This document shows positions 17,525 to 26,914 of a stretch of 64,000 bases of DNA, one piece after another. Made by a program: the position numbers and the translations under genes. The notes below the pieces were generated by a model, which was not told the origin of the DNA, did not search any database, and saw nothing but the letters and a program-made list of their open reading frames with translations. The stretch is from Bacteroidota bacterium (GTDB lineage Bacteria; Bacteroidota; Bacteroidia; Chitinophagales; Chitinophagaceae): the NCBI GenBank assembly GCA_026391125.1, contig JAPLEO010000061.1:54627-118626 (forward strand), given 5' to 3'. How positions within the stretch are numbered: the first letter of the stretch is position 1; each line of letters opens with the position of its first letter.

Positions 17525-18484
17525 ATGGCAAAAGAGAAAATATTAGTGATTGGAGCATCTGGTCAGATTGGAGTAGAACTAACGCTTGCACTCCGCAAAA
17601 TTTATGGGGCAGCGAATGTAGTGGCTTCCGATTTAAGGGAAGAGAATGAACTTTTAAAAGGTTCTGGTCCCTATGTAAGTCTAGATGTAATGAACAAAGA
17701 AATGTTGCATGTGCAGGTGATTCGTCAGAACATCACACAGATCTATCTTTTAGCAGCCATTCTATCTGCAACAGGAGAGAAGAACCCCAATCTTGCTTGG
17801 CATTTGAATATGCAGGGCTTGTTAAATGTGTTAGACATTGCGCGCGAGGAAAAATTGCAAAAGGTTTATTGGCCTAGTAGTATTGCTGTATTCGGACCAA
17901 CATCGCCCAAACAGCTTTGCCCTCAGCAAACCATTATTGAGCCAATCACCGTATATGGGATCAGTAAATATGCTGGCGAATTTTGGTGTAATTATTATCA
18001 TCAGCGTTATGGGGTGGATGTTAGAAGTATCCGCTATCCAGGTTTGATCAGTTATAAATCTGCACCGGGAGGTGGTACAACCGATTATGCGGTTGAAATA
18101 TATAGTGAGGCATTAGCAGAGAAAAAATACAAGTGTTTCTTAAAAGAAGATACCTATCTCCCAATGATGTATATGCCAGATGCGATTCGGGCAACGATGG
18201 AATTAATGCATGCACCAGCTGAGAAAATTTCGATCCGTACTTCTTATAATATTTCGGGTATGAGTTTTTCGCCTACAGAAATAGCAGCTTCTATTCAAAA
18301 ACATATTCCTGAATTCACATTAAGTTGTGTACCAGATTCAAGGCAGAAAATTGCAGATAGCTGGCCACAAAGTATTGATGATGCAGTGGCAGCAAAGGAT
18401 TGGGGATGGAAACCCGAATACGATCTGGATAAGATGACCAACGATATGTTGGAAAACTTGATCAAAGCTCAACACGAAATATAA
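17525..18484 (+). CDS. L-threonine 3-dehydrogenase, SDR (epimerase-like) type
   Basis: The 319-residue protein has an extended-SDR Rossmann fold with GASGQIGVEL near the N-terminus, catalytic Tyr/Lys in YGISKYAGE and the stretch GLISYKSAPGGGTTDYAVEI, which is characteristic of the UDP-galactose-epimerase-like threonine dehydrogenases. It would oxidise L-threonine to 2-amino-3-ketobutyrate with NAD. No kbl (glycine C-acetyltransferase) gene is adjacent. An Rrf2 regulator gene converges on it 7 bp downstream. Confidence 0.88.
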   Translation: MAKEKILVIGASGQIGVELTLALRKIYGAANVVASDLREENELLKGSGPYVSLDVMNKEMLHVQVIRQNITQIYLLAAILSATGEKNPNLAWHLNMQGLLNVLDIAREEKLQKVYWPSSIAVFGPTSPKQLCPQQTIIEPITVYGISKYAGEFWCNYYHQRYGVDVRSIRYPGLISYKSAPGGGTTDYAVEIYSEALAEKKYKCFLKEDTYLPMMYMPDAIRATMELMHAPAEKISIRTSYNISGMSFSPTEIAASIQKHIPEFTLSCVPDSRQKIADSWPQSIDDAVAAKDWGWKPEYDLDKMTNDMLENLIKAQHEI

Positions 18485-18491
18485 CAGAAAA

Positions 18492-18896
18492 TTAAATCAG
18501 ATCGGACACAGTTTTGTGTTCTAAGATTTGTAACATATTATCGCGGACTTCAATCATCACATGGTTAAGTCCGCATTTTTTTTCGTCGCAATCCTTACAC
18601 TTTTTATAAAAATTCAAACTCACACAAGGTAATAAAGCGATGGGGCCTTCGATTAATCGCATCACTTTTGAAAGAGTAATCTTATCGGGATCTGTTTTAA
18701 GAAAATAACCGCCGCCCTTTCCTTTTTTGCTTTCAAGCATTCCAGCTTTTCGTAATTCTAGTAAAATATTTTCTAAAAATTTAAGGGGTATTTTTTTCTT
18801 CTTAGAAATTTCAGCAATCAAAACTGGAACGTCTTTTTCCTGTTCTGCTAAATAAGTTAAAGCCTTGAATGCGTATTGGGTCTTTTTGGATAACAT
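18492..18896 (-). CDS. Rrf2-family transcriptional regulator with four-cysteine cluster
   Basis: This 134-residue protein has an N-terminal winged helix (MLSKKTQYAFKALTYLAEQE, LKFLENILLELRKAGMLESK, GKGGGYFL wing) and a C-terminal stretch with Cys91, Cys100, Cys103 and Cys108. Rrf2 proteins such as IscR and NsrR bind an Fe-S cluster through three cysteines in this region, so redox, NO or Fe-S sensing is likely. The C-x8-C-x2-C-x4-C spacing differs from the IscR one. The target promoter is unknown; divergence from the barrel gene at 18968 (71 bp) makes that a candidate. Confidence 0.85.
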   Translation of the reverse strand: MLSKKTQYAFKALTYLAEQEKDVPVLIAEISKKKKIPLKFLENILLELRKAGMLESKKGKGGGYFLKTDPDKITLSKVMRLIEGPIALLPCVSLNFYKKCKDCDEKKCGLNHVMIEVRDNMLQILEHKTVSDLI

Positions 18897-18967
18897 ACAA
18901 TTTACCTGGGTAGGACTTTGTTTCGACTTATTAAAAGAATTTTAGTTTCTTTACACAAACTAAATTT

Positions 18968-19489
18968 ATGTACAAATTATCAAAATATTTGCTTGTTTGC
19001 ATAGGATTTCTTTTTGCAGCAACAAATTCATCCGCGCAATTTAAATTACCTCATTTACAATTAGTAGGAATGGGGGTTTATTCTACACCTACCAATTCAG
19101 CTTTCAAAGATGGGTTTAAAAGTGGTTTAGGCGTTGAAGCAGGAGCTGGATTAGGTTTGGGTTCTACCATGTTAATGGGTACTGTTGGTTATCAGACTTA
19201 TGGTAATAATGGTTTAAATACTTCTGGAAATTTAAGAGTTACTTCCATCAAAGCTGGAATTAGACAATACATTTTTCTAGGACATCTTTTCCTTTTAGGG
19301 AATTTGGGTAATGCAATGCAAAGCTATTCAAGTAATGGCGCAAAAAGTAGCAATTTTATTTACGAATATGGTGCTGGTTTTCGACTATTTGGATTAGAAG
19401 TACAAGCAACTCAAACTCACTGGGAACAACCTTTACCGTTTACATCAAATGCATTTAATGTGAAATTGGGATTCTCTTTTAAGTTATAA
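18968..19489 (+). CDS. Secreted outer-membrane beta-barrel-like protein, hypothetical
   Basis: The 173-residue protein has a signal peptide (about 1-24, ending NSSAQ) and alternating glycine and hydrophobic strands (GLGVEAGAGLGLGSTMLMG, AGIRQYIFLGHLFLLGNLG) with a C-terminal FKL end, as in small 8-stranded outer-membrane barrels. No specific family was recognised. It sits opposite an Rrf2 regulator gene and may be under its control. Confidence 0.65.
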   Translation: MYKLSKYLLVCIGFLFAATNSSAQFKLPHLQLVGMGVYSTPTNSAFKDGFKSGLGVEAGAGLGLGSTMLMGTVGYQTYGNNGLNTSGNLRVTSIKAGIRQYIFLGHLFLLGNLGNAMQSYSSNGAKSSNFIYEYGAGFRLFGLEVQATQTHWEQPLPFTSNAFNVKLGFSFKL

Positions 19490-19492
19490 TTG

Positions 19493-19520
19493 AAAGTCAA
19501 AAGTCAAAATTCAAAAGTTA
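19493..19520. repeat. Short heptanucleotide array (AAAGTCA type)
   Basis: Four heptamers in phase, AAAGTCA, AAAGTCA, AAATTCA, AAAGTTA, directly between the stop of the barrel gene and the terminator. It has the same period as the AAGTGAA arrays but different words, so the relationship is possible and not certain. Confidence 0.6.
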
Positions 19521-19530
19521 AAAATATAAA

Positions 19531-19560
19531 GCCTCCTAATTTTTTTAGGAGGCTTTTATT
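19531..19560. terminator. Bidirectional terminator between barrel gene and dapB
   Basis: GCCTCCTAA (19531-19539) pairs with TTAGGAGGC (19545-19553), with a T-rich tail on the plus strand and an equivalent one on the minus strand. It can end both convergent transcripts. Confidence 0.8.
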
Positions 19561-19561
19561 T

Positions 19562-20278
19562 TTAAAGTCCGAGGACATCTTTCATATTGTAGATCCCTTT
19601 CTTATTGTGTAGGAATTCAGCTGCTAGTACAGCTCCTCCTGCAAAGCCCACACGGTTATGAGCGGTATGAATGATTTCAATATCGTCTACACTTGAAGTG
19701 TATTTGATGGTATGTGTACCTGGGGCCGGGTCGATTCTTTTTGATATAATTTCAAGGTCTTCTGCATTGTTGGTTGCATCATTCACCCACTGTTTTTTCT
19801 GCTTGATGAAAGTCAATACTTGTTCTGCTAAAGTAATGGCAGTGCCACTTGGTGCATCTTTCTTTTGAGTGTGGTGGATCTCTTCCATTACCACATCATA
19901 ATTGGTATGACTGCTCATTAACTGGGCAACATATTTATTGATCTCAAAAAATAAATTAACACCAATACTATAATTACTTGCATACAATAAACTTCCTTGT
20001 TGTTGATCGCAATAGGCTTTCGCTAATTCCCATTTTTCTAACCATCCTGTAGATCCACAAACAACAGGGATCCCAAGTTCCATGCATTTCATTACATTTT
20101 CGAAGGCACTATGCGGACCAGTGAATTCAATCGCTACATCTGCTTTTGAAATGTTTTCTAGATTAAAATCGGATGCATTGTTGATGTCGATTTTTAATAC
20201 GATCTGATGGCCTTTTTCTAAAGCGATGGCTTCAATGGCTTTCCCCATTTTTCCATATCCGATAAGCGCTATTTTCAT
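19562..20278 (-). CDS. dapB: 4-hydroxy-tetrahydrodipicolinate reductase
   Basis: This 238-residue enzyme reduces the dipicolinate intermediate with NAD(P)H in lysine and meso-diaminopimelate synthesis. It has the N-terminal nucleotide-binding loop (IALIGYGKMGKAIE) and the catalytic signature EEIHHTQKKDAPSGTA with the active-site His-His and Lys. It is about 35 residues shorter than E. coli DapB, as in other Bacteroidota. It follows the DUF5683 gene by 49 bp on the same strand, in a likely operon with parA, parB and DUF5683. Confidence 0.94.
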   Translation of the reverse strand: MKIALIGYGKMGKAIEAIALEKGHQIVLKIDINNASDFNLENISKADVAIEFTGPHSAFENVMKCMELGIPVVCGSTGWLEKWELAKAYCDQQQGSLLYASNYSIGVNLFFEINKYVAQLMSSHTNYDVVMEEIHHTQKKDAPSGTAITLAEQVLTFIKQKKQWVNDATNNAEDLEIISKRIDPAPGTHTIKYTSSVDDIEIIHTAHNRVGFAGGAVLAAEFLHNKKGIYNMKDVLGL

Positions 20279-20327
20279 GCTATGTTTTTTGATAATGATT
20301 GTAAAACTAATTGAAATCGATTAATGA

Positions 20328-20984
20328 TTATCGAACTTCATAGAGCTTGTGTTCTGGTTTCTTCGGACTAAAAGTTAGCGTTAAGCCAGGAGTTCTGGTA
20401 GAAGGATTAAAAATCGGCTTTACATTCATCGACAAATCATTGCTCACGTCAAAATCCTTTAAATGCCCAAACACGGTTGCATCTACTACATTCAAGCCCC
20501 ATGCCAATAAAAAAAAGAGAATGGAATAATCTCTATCGCGCCGAAAGCTGTTACGGTAACTTTGTAAAGAAGCAGCACTAAGTCCTTTTAACTCTGGGTC
20601 AATTGCTGCTAATCCGGAACTGTCTTTATTTACTTCCGCATTATATTTTGCTTCGTAGGCGTATTTCGTTTTTTTGTACCAGTTATTGTTATAGACGAAT
20701 AAGCCAGCAGGCACAGCCAGTGCACCATATACCAATGGAATTTTCCAGTATTCTCTGTTATATGCTTGTCCCCAACCAGGAATGATCGCAGACCTTCTAG
20801 TTGCTTTTCGAGGGTCGTGCTTTTTAATGAGGCTGTCTGGTATAGATTTTTGAAGGCTGTCTTTACTACTAACTGTCGTAGCTTTTACAGAATCAGTTTT
20901 AGAGGTAGTTTGTGCATAGGTCTTTCCCAGCGTTGCTGTGATGAAAAGGAAAAATATGCAGAGACGAAACAATTTCATGAACAA
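20328..20984 (-). CDS. DUF5683 membrane-associated protein
   Basis: This 218-residue protein has a signal peptide (about 1-24, ending TYAQ), a Ser/Thr/Lys-rich linker, then the DUF5683 core: AIIPGWGQAYNREYWKIPLVYGALAVPA and later FFLLAWGLNVVDATVFGHL, each likely a membrane helix. The family is Bacteroidota-specific, regularly lies next to parB, and has no known function. The parB stop abuts its start. A start at Met3 instead of Met1 is equally possible. Confidence 0.8.
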   Translation of the reverse strand: MFMKLFRLCIFFLFITATLGKTYAQTTSKTDSVKATTVSSKDSLQKSIPDSLIKKHDPRKATRRSAIIPGWGQAYNREYWKIPLVYGALAVPAGLFVYNNNWYKKTKYAYEAKYNAEVNKDSSGLAAIDPELKGLSAASLQSYRNSFRRDRDYSILFFLLAWGLNVVDATVFGHLKDFDVSNDLSMNVKPIFNPSTRTPGLTLTFSPKKPEHKLYEVR

Positions 20985-21908
20985 TTAACTGACTGTAACA
21001 TTCATAGCTTCTAAAATCTTATTCAATTCTTCTAATGAATAATATTCAATGCTAATGCTACCATAGCCTTTTTTATTGTGAGCCATTCTAACTTTGGTGC
21101 CAAAATGTGAGGCTAAATTATCTTCTATTTTTTTATAGGTAGGAGGTAAGTCAGACTTTAATGAAGGTTTAACAGCCCCAACTTTATCGGCCTTATACAT
21201 TTTACGAACCAATTCCTCGGTTTGACGAACGTTCAAACCCTTGTTCTGAATTTCTTTATAAACAAAAAGTTGTTTATCGATTGTATCAATATTCACTAAA
21301 GCTCTTGCATGACCCATACTTAAACTGCCATTGCGTACAGCCAGTTGAATATCGGGTGGCAATTTGAGTAAACGAATATAATTGGTAACAGTACTTCTTT
21401 CTTTTCCCATGCGCTCAGCTACTTGCTCTTGCGTATAGTTAAGTTCCTCCATCATGCGCTTATAGCTCAATGCTACTTCAACTGCATTTAGGTTTTCTCT
21501 TTGTAAATTTTCGAGTAAAGCCAACTCCAGTAATTGTTGGTCGTTAGCTTGGCGAATGTATACAGGAACATCTTTCAGTCCCGCGATCTTCGAAGCCCTA
21601 AATCTTCTTTCCCCAGCAATCAATTGGTATTTACCGTTTGCAAGTTTTGTAACTGTTAACGGTTGAATTATATCATGAAGTTTAATTGAAGCGGCTAGCT
21701 CATTCAATGCTGTTTCGTCGAAATCTCTTCTGGGCTGCTTTGGGTTTAGTGAAATTTCAGAAATCGCCAAACGATTAGTTGCTGTAACTTCTTCTACTAT
21801 TTTGGTTTTCAAACTACCTTCTGTAGTTTTTAAATCCGCATCAATATTTTGCAAAAGTGAACGTAATCCTTTGCCTATTAAATCTTTATTTTGTTTCGGT
21901 GTACTCAT
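20985..21908 (-). CDS. parB: Chromosome-partitioning protein ParB
   Basis: This 307-residue protein binds parS sites and spreads as a CTP-dependent clamp. The N-terminal CTP-binding motif GERRFRA is present after NPKQPRRDFDETALNELA; an HTH region follows (YTQEQVAERMGKERSTVTNYI) and a C-terminal dimerisation part. It lies 45 bp after parA and directly before the DUF5683 gene, the standard Bacteroidota order. No convincing parS palindrome was found in the window. Confidence 0.95.
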   Translation of the reverse strand: MSTPKQNKDLIGKGLRSLLQNIDADLKTTEGSLKTKIVEEVTATNRLAISEISLNPKQPRRDFDETALNELAASIKLHDIIQPLTVTKLANGKYQLIAGERRFRASKIAGLKDVPVYIRQANDQQLLELALLENLQRENLNAVEVALSYKRMMEELNYTQEQVAERMGKERSTVTNYIRLLKLPPDIQLAVRNGSLSMGHARALVNIDTIDKQLFVYKEIQNKGLNVRQTEELVRKMYKADKVGAVKPSLKSDLPPTYKKIEDNLASHFGTKVRMAHNKKGYGSISIEYYSLEELNKILEAMNVTVS

Positions 21909-21953
21909 GTTTCAATTCTGATTTGTAGCAACAGTTCTCATCAAAGTGTTGAA

Positions 21954-22754
21954 CTATTCTATGATTCTTTCTTCATTACTCATTTTAGTGAGTCCGTTAT
22001 TCTGTAATATCTCTTTTGCAAGATTTAAATAGTTAATGGAACCTTTACTTTCAGCATCATATAAGATCACAGGTTTGCCCACACTTGGGGCTTCGCTAAG
22101 CCTTGTATTTCTATGAATGATTGTTGAAAAAACCATATCATCAAAATGCCTTCTAACTTCACTTACTACCTGATTGCAAAGACGTAAACGACCATCGTAC
22201 ATCGTCATTAATATGCCTTCTATTTTAAGTTCGGGGTTTAACCTGTTCTGAACAATTTTAATGGTGTTCAATAATTTACCCAAACCTTCCAATGCAAAAA
22301 ATTCGCACTGAACTGGAACGATCACACTATCAGCAGCTACCAGAGAATTTACAGTTATTAAACCTAGGGATGGAGAACAATCGATAATAATGAAATCGTA
22401 TTTGTCTCTGATTACATCCAAGATCCCCTTCATAACATTTTCACGATTGGGGTAATTGATCATTTCAATTTCTGCACCAACAAGATCAATATGTGATGGC
22501 AATAAATCTAGATTGGGAACATCACTTTTTAAGATCACATCAGAAGCATTTGTATTGTTGACCATGCAATCATACAAGCTATTAGTGATATTATGCAAAT
22601 CAAAGCCAACACCTGTGGTGCTATTTGCTTGAGGGTCTGCATCAACCAGTAATGTCTTAAATTCCAAAACCGCCAGACTGGCCGCTACATTGATAGCAGT
22701 AGTTGTTTTGCCTACTCCGCCTTTCTGATTGGCAACGCCAATAATTCTCGCCAT
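21954..22754 (-). CDS. parA: Chromosome-partitioning ATPase ParA (Soj)
   Basis: A 266-residue deviant Walker-type ATPase. Walker [10 protein letters not shown] lies at the N-terminus ([18 protein letters not shown]), with [11 protein letters not shown] and [10 protein letters not shown] following. It binds DNA as an ATP dimer and moves ParB-bound origin regions. It is first in the parA-parB-DUF5683-dapB row. Confidence 0.95.
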   Translation of the reverse strand: MARIIGVANQKGGVGKTTTAINVAASLAVLEFKTLLVDADPQANSTTGVGFDLHNITNSLYDCMVNNTNASDVILKSDVPNLDLLPSHIDLVGAEIEMINYPNRENVMKGILDVIRDKYDFIIIDCSPSLGLITVNSLVAADSVIVPVQCEFFALEGLGKLLNTIKIVQNRLNPELKIEGILMTMYDGRLRLCNQVVSEVRRHFDDMVFSTIIHRNTRLSEAPSVGKPVILYDAESKGSINYLNLAKEILQNNGLTKMSNEERIIE

Positions 22755-22806
22755 ATTAAGTTCATTTATTCGTTTTCACGAATCCATTTGATGAATTAGT
22801 ATTTCT

Positions 22807-23487
22807 TTAAATTTCAACCGTTTCACCGATTCCCGGCAATAATAAGCTTTTGCCGGCTGATTTGAAAGCAGATTGTGCTACTTCTGTATCAATTTTAATA
22901 AAACCAAAGGTATTATAATGTACCCCAACAATTTTTTTACAGTCAATAAATTCTGCACATCTTATAGCGTCTGCTACGTCCATGGTGAAATTGTCGCCAA
23001 TTGGCAAAACGGCGAAATCGAGCTTTGTCCAGCTTGAAATCAATTGCATGTCTAGGGTTAAACCCGTGTCACCACTATAATAAAAGTTTCCCTCATCGCT
23101 CATGAACACAAATCCAAGAGGACTTCCGCCATAGGAACCATCGGGTAATCCGCTACTATGTTGGGCAACAACAGCCTTCACAGTTCCAAAATCGAAGGCC
23201 CATTTTCCTCCAGTATTCATGGGATGAGTATTTTTGATGCCCTGTTTATTGAGCCATTCATGAATTTCCCAGTTGGCTACCAGTTTTGCTCCTGTGCGCT
23301 TTGCAATGGTAATTGCATCGGCGATATGGTCGACATGTCCATGGGAAAGAAAAATGTAATCCGCCTCGATATGCGTGATATCGATTGAAGCAGCCAATTC
23401 ATTAAAGCTGATAAAGGGGTCGAAAAGTATTTTTTTTCCTTTGATTTCAACCGAAAAGCAGGAATGACCGTAAAAACTTAGTTTCAT
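22807..23487 (-). CDS. Metal-dependent hydrolase, UPF0173/MBL fold
   Basis: Starting at the ATG at 23487 (MKLSFYGHSCFSVEIKGKKI, the usual family start) the protein is 226 residues; the frame is open a further 13 codons but without support. Metallo-beta-lactamase metal sites are visible: LSHGHVDHIAD, a second His in VAQHSSGLPDG, GDTG, and a C-terminal VGVHYNTFG. Substrates of UPF0173 proteins are not known. It is 52 bp upstream of parA on the same strand. Confidence 0.87.
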   Translation of the reverse strand: MKLSFYGHSCFSVEIKGKKILFDPFISFNELAASIDITHIEADYIFLSHGHVDHIADAITIAKRTGAKLVANWEIHEWLNKQGIKNTHPMNTGGKWAFDFGTVKAVVAQHSSGLPDGSYGGSPLGFVFMSDEGNFYYSGDTGLTLDMQLISSWTKLDFAVLPIGDNFTMDVADAIRCAEFIDCKKIVGVHYNTFGFIKIDTEVAQSAFKSAGKSLLLPGIGETVEI

Positions 23488-23679
23488 TGAATGAATTTTC
23501 AGGATGCCAAAAATACACTTTAGCATAGATTTCGAAACAATAATATCAGTTAGTTGTTAGTTTCGCAGGGATTGACCGGGGAGCGGACATATAGGCGTTT
23601 TAACTAATTCAAAAAATCGAGTCTTAGTTACAATAAAAGCCTTTGATAATCGTCTACCCATAAAAAGAAAAGAAGAAAT

Positions 23680-24927
23680 ATGAGAAATTCAGGCATGTGG
23701 TGGATTATAGCGTTATTAATGTTGTTGTTAGACTTTTATGTGTATCAGGCATTAAAAACGGTAACTCAGAATTCTAGCGATAAAGCAAGAATGTTGATAC
23801 ATATCAGCTATTGGGTGGTTTCAGGTGTTACGCTTTTATTGATGATGTCGTTTCCTTATATACAGACACTCCAAACTTCGAAAATTTTCCGGAATTATAT
23901 TTTTGCCATATTCATTGGATTATTTTTTGCCAAGTTGATTGCTGCAATTTTCTTTTTGACGGATGATGTTCGTAGAGGATCGGTTTTCATGCTTAGCAAA
24001 GTGTTACCTACAACTGGTGCGCAGTTTATGAATGAGGGCAATGCTATTCCAAGATCCACGTTCCTTAGTTGGTTGGGATTAGGCGTAGGTAGCACATTAT
24101 TTGGGACACTTTTATATGGATTTACCAATAAATATAATTACCAGATCAGGCGAATAAAACTTGCCTATCAAAACCTGCCGCCTGCTTTCAAAGGAATGAA
24201 ATTGATACATATCAGTGATATCCATAGTGGGAGTTTCCAAAACAAAGGGGCTGTGAATCATGGGGTGGATATGATCTTAAAAGAGAACGCTGATCTGATC
24301 TTGTTCACTGGCGACTTAGTTAATGATCGTGCTACTGAAATGCACGATTATATGGATGTGTTTAATCGACTTAAAGCACCCATGGGTGTTTATAGCACAT
24401 TAGGAAACCATGATTATGGTGATTATGTGGCATGGCCAACAAAAGAAGAAAAAATTCAAAATCTGGAGGACCTTAAAAAAGTGCATAAAGATCTTGGATG
24501 GCGTTTGTTGATGAATGAGCACGTTATTTTAAAAAAGGAAGATGCAGAAATTGCATTATTAGGAATCGAGAACTGGGGTGCAAAAGGCCGTTTTCCCAAA
24601 TATGGTAAAATGGTGGAAGCATATCCAGGTACTGAAAAAATACCATTCAAAATATTGTTGAGTCACGATCCAAGTCATTGGGATGCAGAAGTTAAAACCA
24701 AATACGCCGATATCGATTTAATGTTAGCCGGTCATACCCATGGCATGCAGTTTGGTTTAGAGAATCCATATTTTAAATGGAGCCCAGTACAATGGATGTA
24801 TCGTCAATGGGCCGGTTTGTATGAAGATGGAAAGCAAAAACTGTATGTCAATCGTGGATATGGATTTATTGGCTATCCTGGCAGGGTTGGTATTATGCCA
24901 GAAATAACCGTCATAGAATTGGTCTAA
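23680..24927 (+). CDS. Membrane-anchored calcineurin-like metallophosphoesterase
   Basis: The 415-residue protein has four N-terminal membrane helices (about 5-22, 40-62, 70-92, 125-147) followed by a catalytic domain with the full metal-ligand set: HISDIHSGS, GDLVNDRAT, GNHDYGDY, SHDPSHWD and AGHTHGMQFG. It resembles YkuE/LpxH-like enzymes. In this phylum the substrate is not established. The first ATG is used since it begins the first hydrophobic helix. Confidence 0.88.
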   Translation: MRNSGMWWIIALLMLLLDFYVYQALKTVTQNSSDKARMLIHISYWVVSGVTLLLMMSFPYIQTLQTSKIFRNYIFAIFIGLFFAKLIAAIFFLTDDVRRGSVFMLSKVLPTTGAQFMNEGNAIPRSTFLSWLGLGVGSTLFGTLLYGFTNKYNYQIRRIKLAYQNLPPAFKGMKLIHISDIHSGSFQNKGAVNHGVDMILKENADLILFTGDLVNDRATEMHDYMDVFNRLKAPMGVYSTLGNHDYGDYVAWPTKEEKIQNLEDLKKVHKDLGWRLLMNEHVILKKEDAEIALLGIENWGAKGRFPKYGKMVEAYPGTEKIPFKILLSHDPSHWDAEVKTKYADIDLMLAGHTHGMQFGLENPYFKWSPVQWMYRQWAGLYEDGKQKLYVNRGYGFIGYPGRVGIMPEITVIELV

Positions 24928-24942
24928 GCTTATAAATTTGCC

Positions 24943-24950
24943 ACTTTTTA
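24943..24950 (+). promoter_or_regulatory. -7 promoter element of porin-like gene
   Basis: TAAATTTG matches the Bacteroidota -7 consensus 15 bases after the previous stop and about 55 bases before the ATG of the next gene. The -33 element is not clear. Confidence 0.45.
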
Positions 24951-25005
24951 CGTTTCATTTATAATATTGGCACGTATTTGGTAGTTATTAGTGAAACTAT
25001 CATCA

Positions 25006-25599
25006 ATGAAAAAAATACTATTAGCCTCATTTGCAATTTTTTTGATCTCTATTATTGCGAATGCACAAGGAGGATTTAGATTGGGGATTAAAGGTGGGCT
25101 TAATATGAACCAGATCAATGGACAATCCTTTGATAATGGATTTACCTATGGCTATCATTTAGGAGGCTTTGCTGAAATTGATTTTACCCATAAATTTGGA
25201 ATACAACCTGAGGTTTTATTTAATCAAACGAATACTAAAGTAGCAACGGGATTCGCCACTTTAAATCAAGTTGTTACAAACCCCAATTTGAGTGATAATG
25301 TCACTTTAAATTATTTATCCATCCCTTTGCTGTTTCGCTATAATGTAGGCAGCATGTTTACATTATTAATGGGTCCGCAGTTTGGAATCTTGATCAATAA
25401 AAATGAAAACATATTACTAAACGGACAAAGCGCATTTACCAATGGCGATTTTGGAATGGTGGGTGGATTACAAGTAAATATGAAAGTATTAAGACTTTAC
25501 GGTCGATATAATGTCGGCTTAAAGGATATTAATGATATTGGTCAGAAAGACAAATGGACTAATCAGCAAATACAGCTGGGACTTGGAATAAGATTATAA
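25006..25599 (+). CDS. PorT-like outer-membrane beta-barrel protein
   Basis: From the ATG at 25006 (MKKILLASFAIFLISIIANAQ, a good signal peptide) the protein is 197 residues; a GTG at 24991 would add five residues and is less likely. It has the outer-membrane beta-barrel pattern of PorT-like proteins: GFRLGIKGGLNMNQI, GFAEIDFTHKFGIQPEVLF, YLSIPLLFRYNVG, MLMGPQFGILI and a C-terminal LGLGIRL. Barrel proteins of this type have diverse and mostly unknown roles. Confidence 0.82.
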   Translation: MKKILLASFAIFLISIIANAQGGFRLGIKGGLNMNQINGQSFDNGFTYGYHLGGFAEIDFTHKFGIQPEVLFNQTNTKVATGFATLNQVVTNPNLSDNVTLNYLSIPLLFRYNVGSMFTLLMGPQFGILINKNENILLNGQSAFTNGDFGMVGGLQVNMKVLRLYGRYNVGLKDINDIGQKDKWTNQQIQLGLGIRL

Positions 25600-25620
25600 G
25601 AAATTGATCTATGAAAAACC

Positions 25621-25648
25621 GAGGCATCCATTTTGGATGCCTTTTTTA
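25621..25648. terminator. Bidirectional terminator
   Basis: AGGCATCCA (25622-25630) pairs with TGGATGCCT (25634-25642) with a T-run after it and A-rich bases before it. It serves the barrel gene and the convergent YkuD-like gene, whose stop lies in the T-run. Confidence 0.8.
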
Positions 25649-26914
25649 TTTAGCTAGAATTGATTGAATCTCTTTTTTGCTAACTGCTTTTTGCTGGTTA
25701 TCTAAATTGATCACTATTAGATAGCCGATAGTTCCTGGGGTAGATAGAAATCCATTGAGTAGTTTATACTGTTCACTTTGATCTAGTTTCCCTGTAGAAC
25801 TATTCCAGATCTCTTTAGCACATAAACAGCCAAGTGTAGGCGTTAAAGGATAATAAGGTTGGCCCTTGAAATACTCAGGATCGATAGTGGTACCATGTGA
25901 TAGAATTTCTGATCTGCCAATTTTACCTGCGTAAAAGGACTCAGTAATGGGTGCATAGTTTCTCCAACTTTCGGGCAATAATTTTTTGTAATTACTGAGG
26001 GAATCCATTTGATTGTCATAGGGGGTATGCCAGAAAGCGGTATCTGCTTCAAAGGGCATGAGCATTTGAAAATTGGGTGTTGGTCCAATGAATAAATTAT
26101 GCGAAACTTCTGTTCCTGTGATACTATAAATTCCTTGTGGCGTATTTCCATTGGTAAGAAAATAAGGAAGGTTAGAACCCGCTCTAGCCAATTGTTCAAT
26201 CATTAATAGCTGGCCATTTTTTTCTTTTACAAAACTGCCATCTGCATTTTGAATAATTGCAATGCCAGGATAATCTCTATTCCATCTTTGAAAACTGTAA
26301 ATGATCTTTGTACCTACTTTATTTTGATGCGCAAAAAGGGCAGTAAGGCTTGGTGTTTTTTGATTTATTTGAATTTGATGCTGTTCTAAAAACTTTGATA
26401 GTTCTGATAAAATTTTGTCCTGCTGATAATCAGGAAAACGATTTGCTAAATAGGATTGAATGAAATCTTTGGTTGCATGATTAGGATGTATTCGATATAA
26501 ATACACTGCCTGCATCGCAAATAATTTTGGTATAGTTTCGGTAATTAACAAAGTGCCAATTTCCCTTTCATATTCCTTGGGATAACTGGCATAAACGGCT
26601 TCAAGAAATGAACGTTTAGTGCTGTATTCAAGTTTCTGATATTTGTCAAACATCTGTGCGAATCCCTTTTCTATTGAGGATGTTTGAACAATAAATTGGG
26701 AGATCGACCAACAAGATTCGCGAAATTTTTCTTCTGTAGTACTGTCCAATGCCAGTAGCATATTTTTATCGAGTAGATTATTTTGTAGTTGTTCCTTGAA
26801 ACTGGCTCTTCTTTGATCCAATACAAAACTTGAATAAATAGTATCTCTTGCTGTTTGTGCAAATAAAACTTGAGTTGACAGACAAATAAGAATAACTGTT
26901 AAAAGACGATTCAT
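25646..26914 (-). CDS. Secreted protein with possible L,D-transpeptidase-like C-terminus
   Basis: This 422-residue protein has a signal peptide (about 1-20, ending LFAQ). Residues 20-200 look helical; the rest is beta-rich, with TPQGIYSITGTE, then SHGTTIDP and TPTLGCLCAKEIW. The order TPxG, HG, TxGC resembles the YkuD catalytic signature HxGT...SxGC, so a peptidoglycan L,D-transpeptidase-type role is possible, but the sequence is distant and the insertion between His and Cys is short. It was not recognised as a named family. It is monocistronic. Confidence 0.55.
   Translation of the reverse strand: MNRLLTVILICLSTQVLFAQTARDTIYSSFVLDQRRASFKEQLQNNLLDKNMLLALDSTTEEKFRESCWSISQFIVQTSSIEKGFAQMFDKYQKLEYSTKRSFLEAVYASYPKEYEREIGTLLITETIPKLFAMQAVYLYRIHPNHATKDFIQSYLANRFPDYQQDKILSELSKFLEQHQIQINQKTPSLTALFAHQNKVGTKIIYSFQRWNRDYPGIAIIQNADGSFVKEKNGQLLMIEQLARAGSNLPYFLTNGNTPQGIYSITGTEVSHNLFIGPTPNFQMLMPFEADTAFWHTPYDNQMDSLSNYKKLLPESWRNYAPITESFYAGKIGRSEILSHGTTIDPEYFKGQPYYPLTPTLGCLCAKEIWNSSTGKLDQSEQYKLLNGFLSTPGTIGYLIVINLDNQQKAVSKKEIQSILAK

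Noticed and set aside
22755..22806. parS site near parA
   Set aside because: A TTTCACG fragment is present around 22775, but the full 16-bp palindrome is not.
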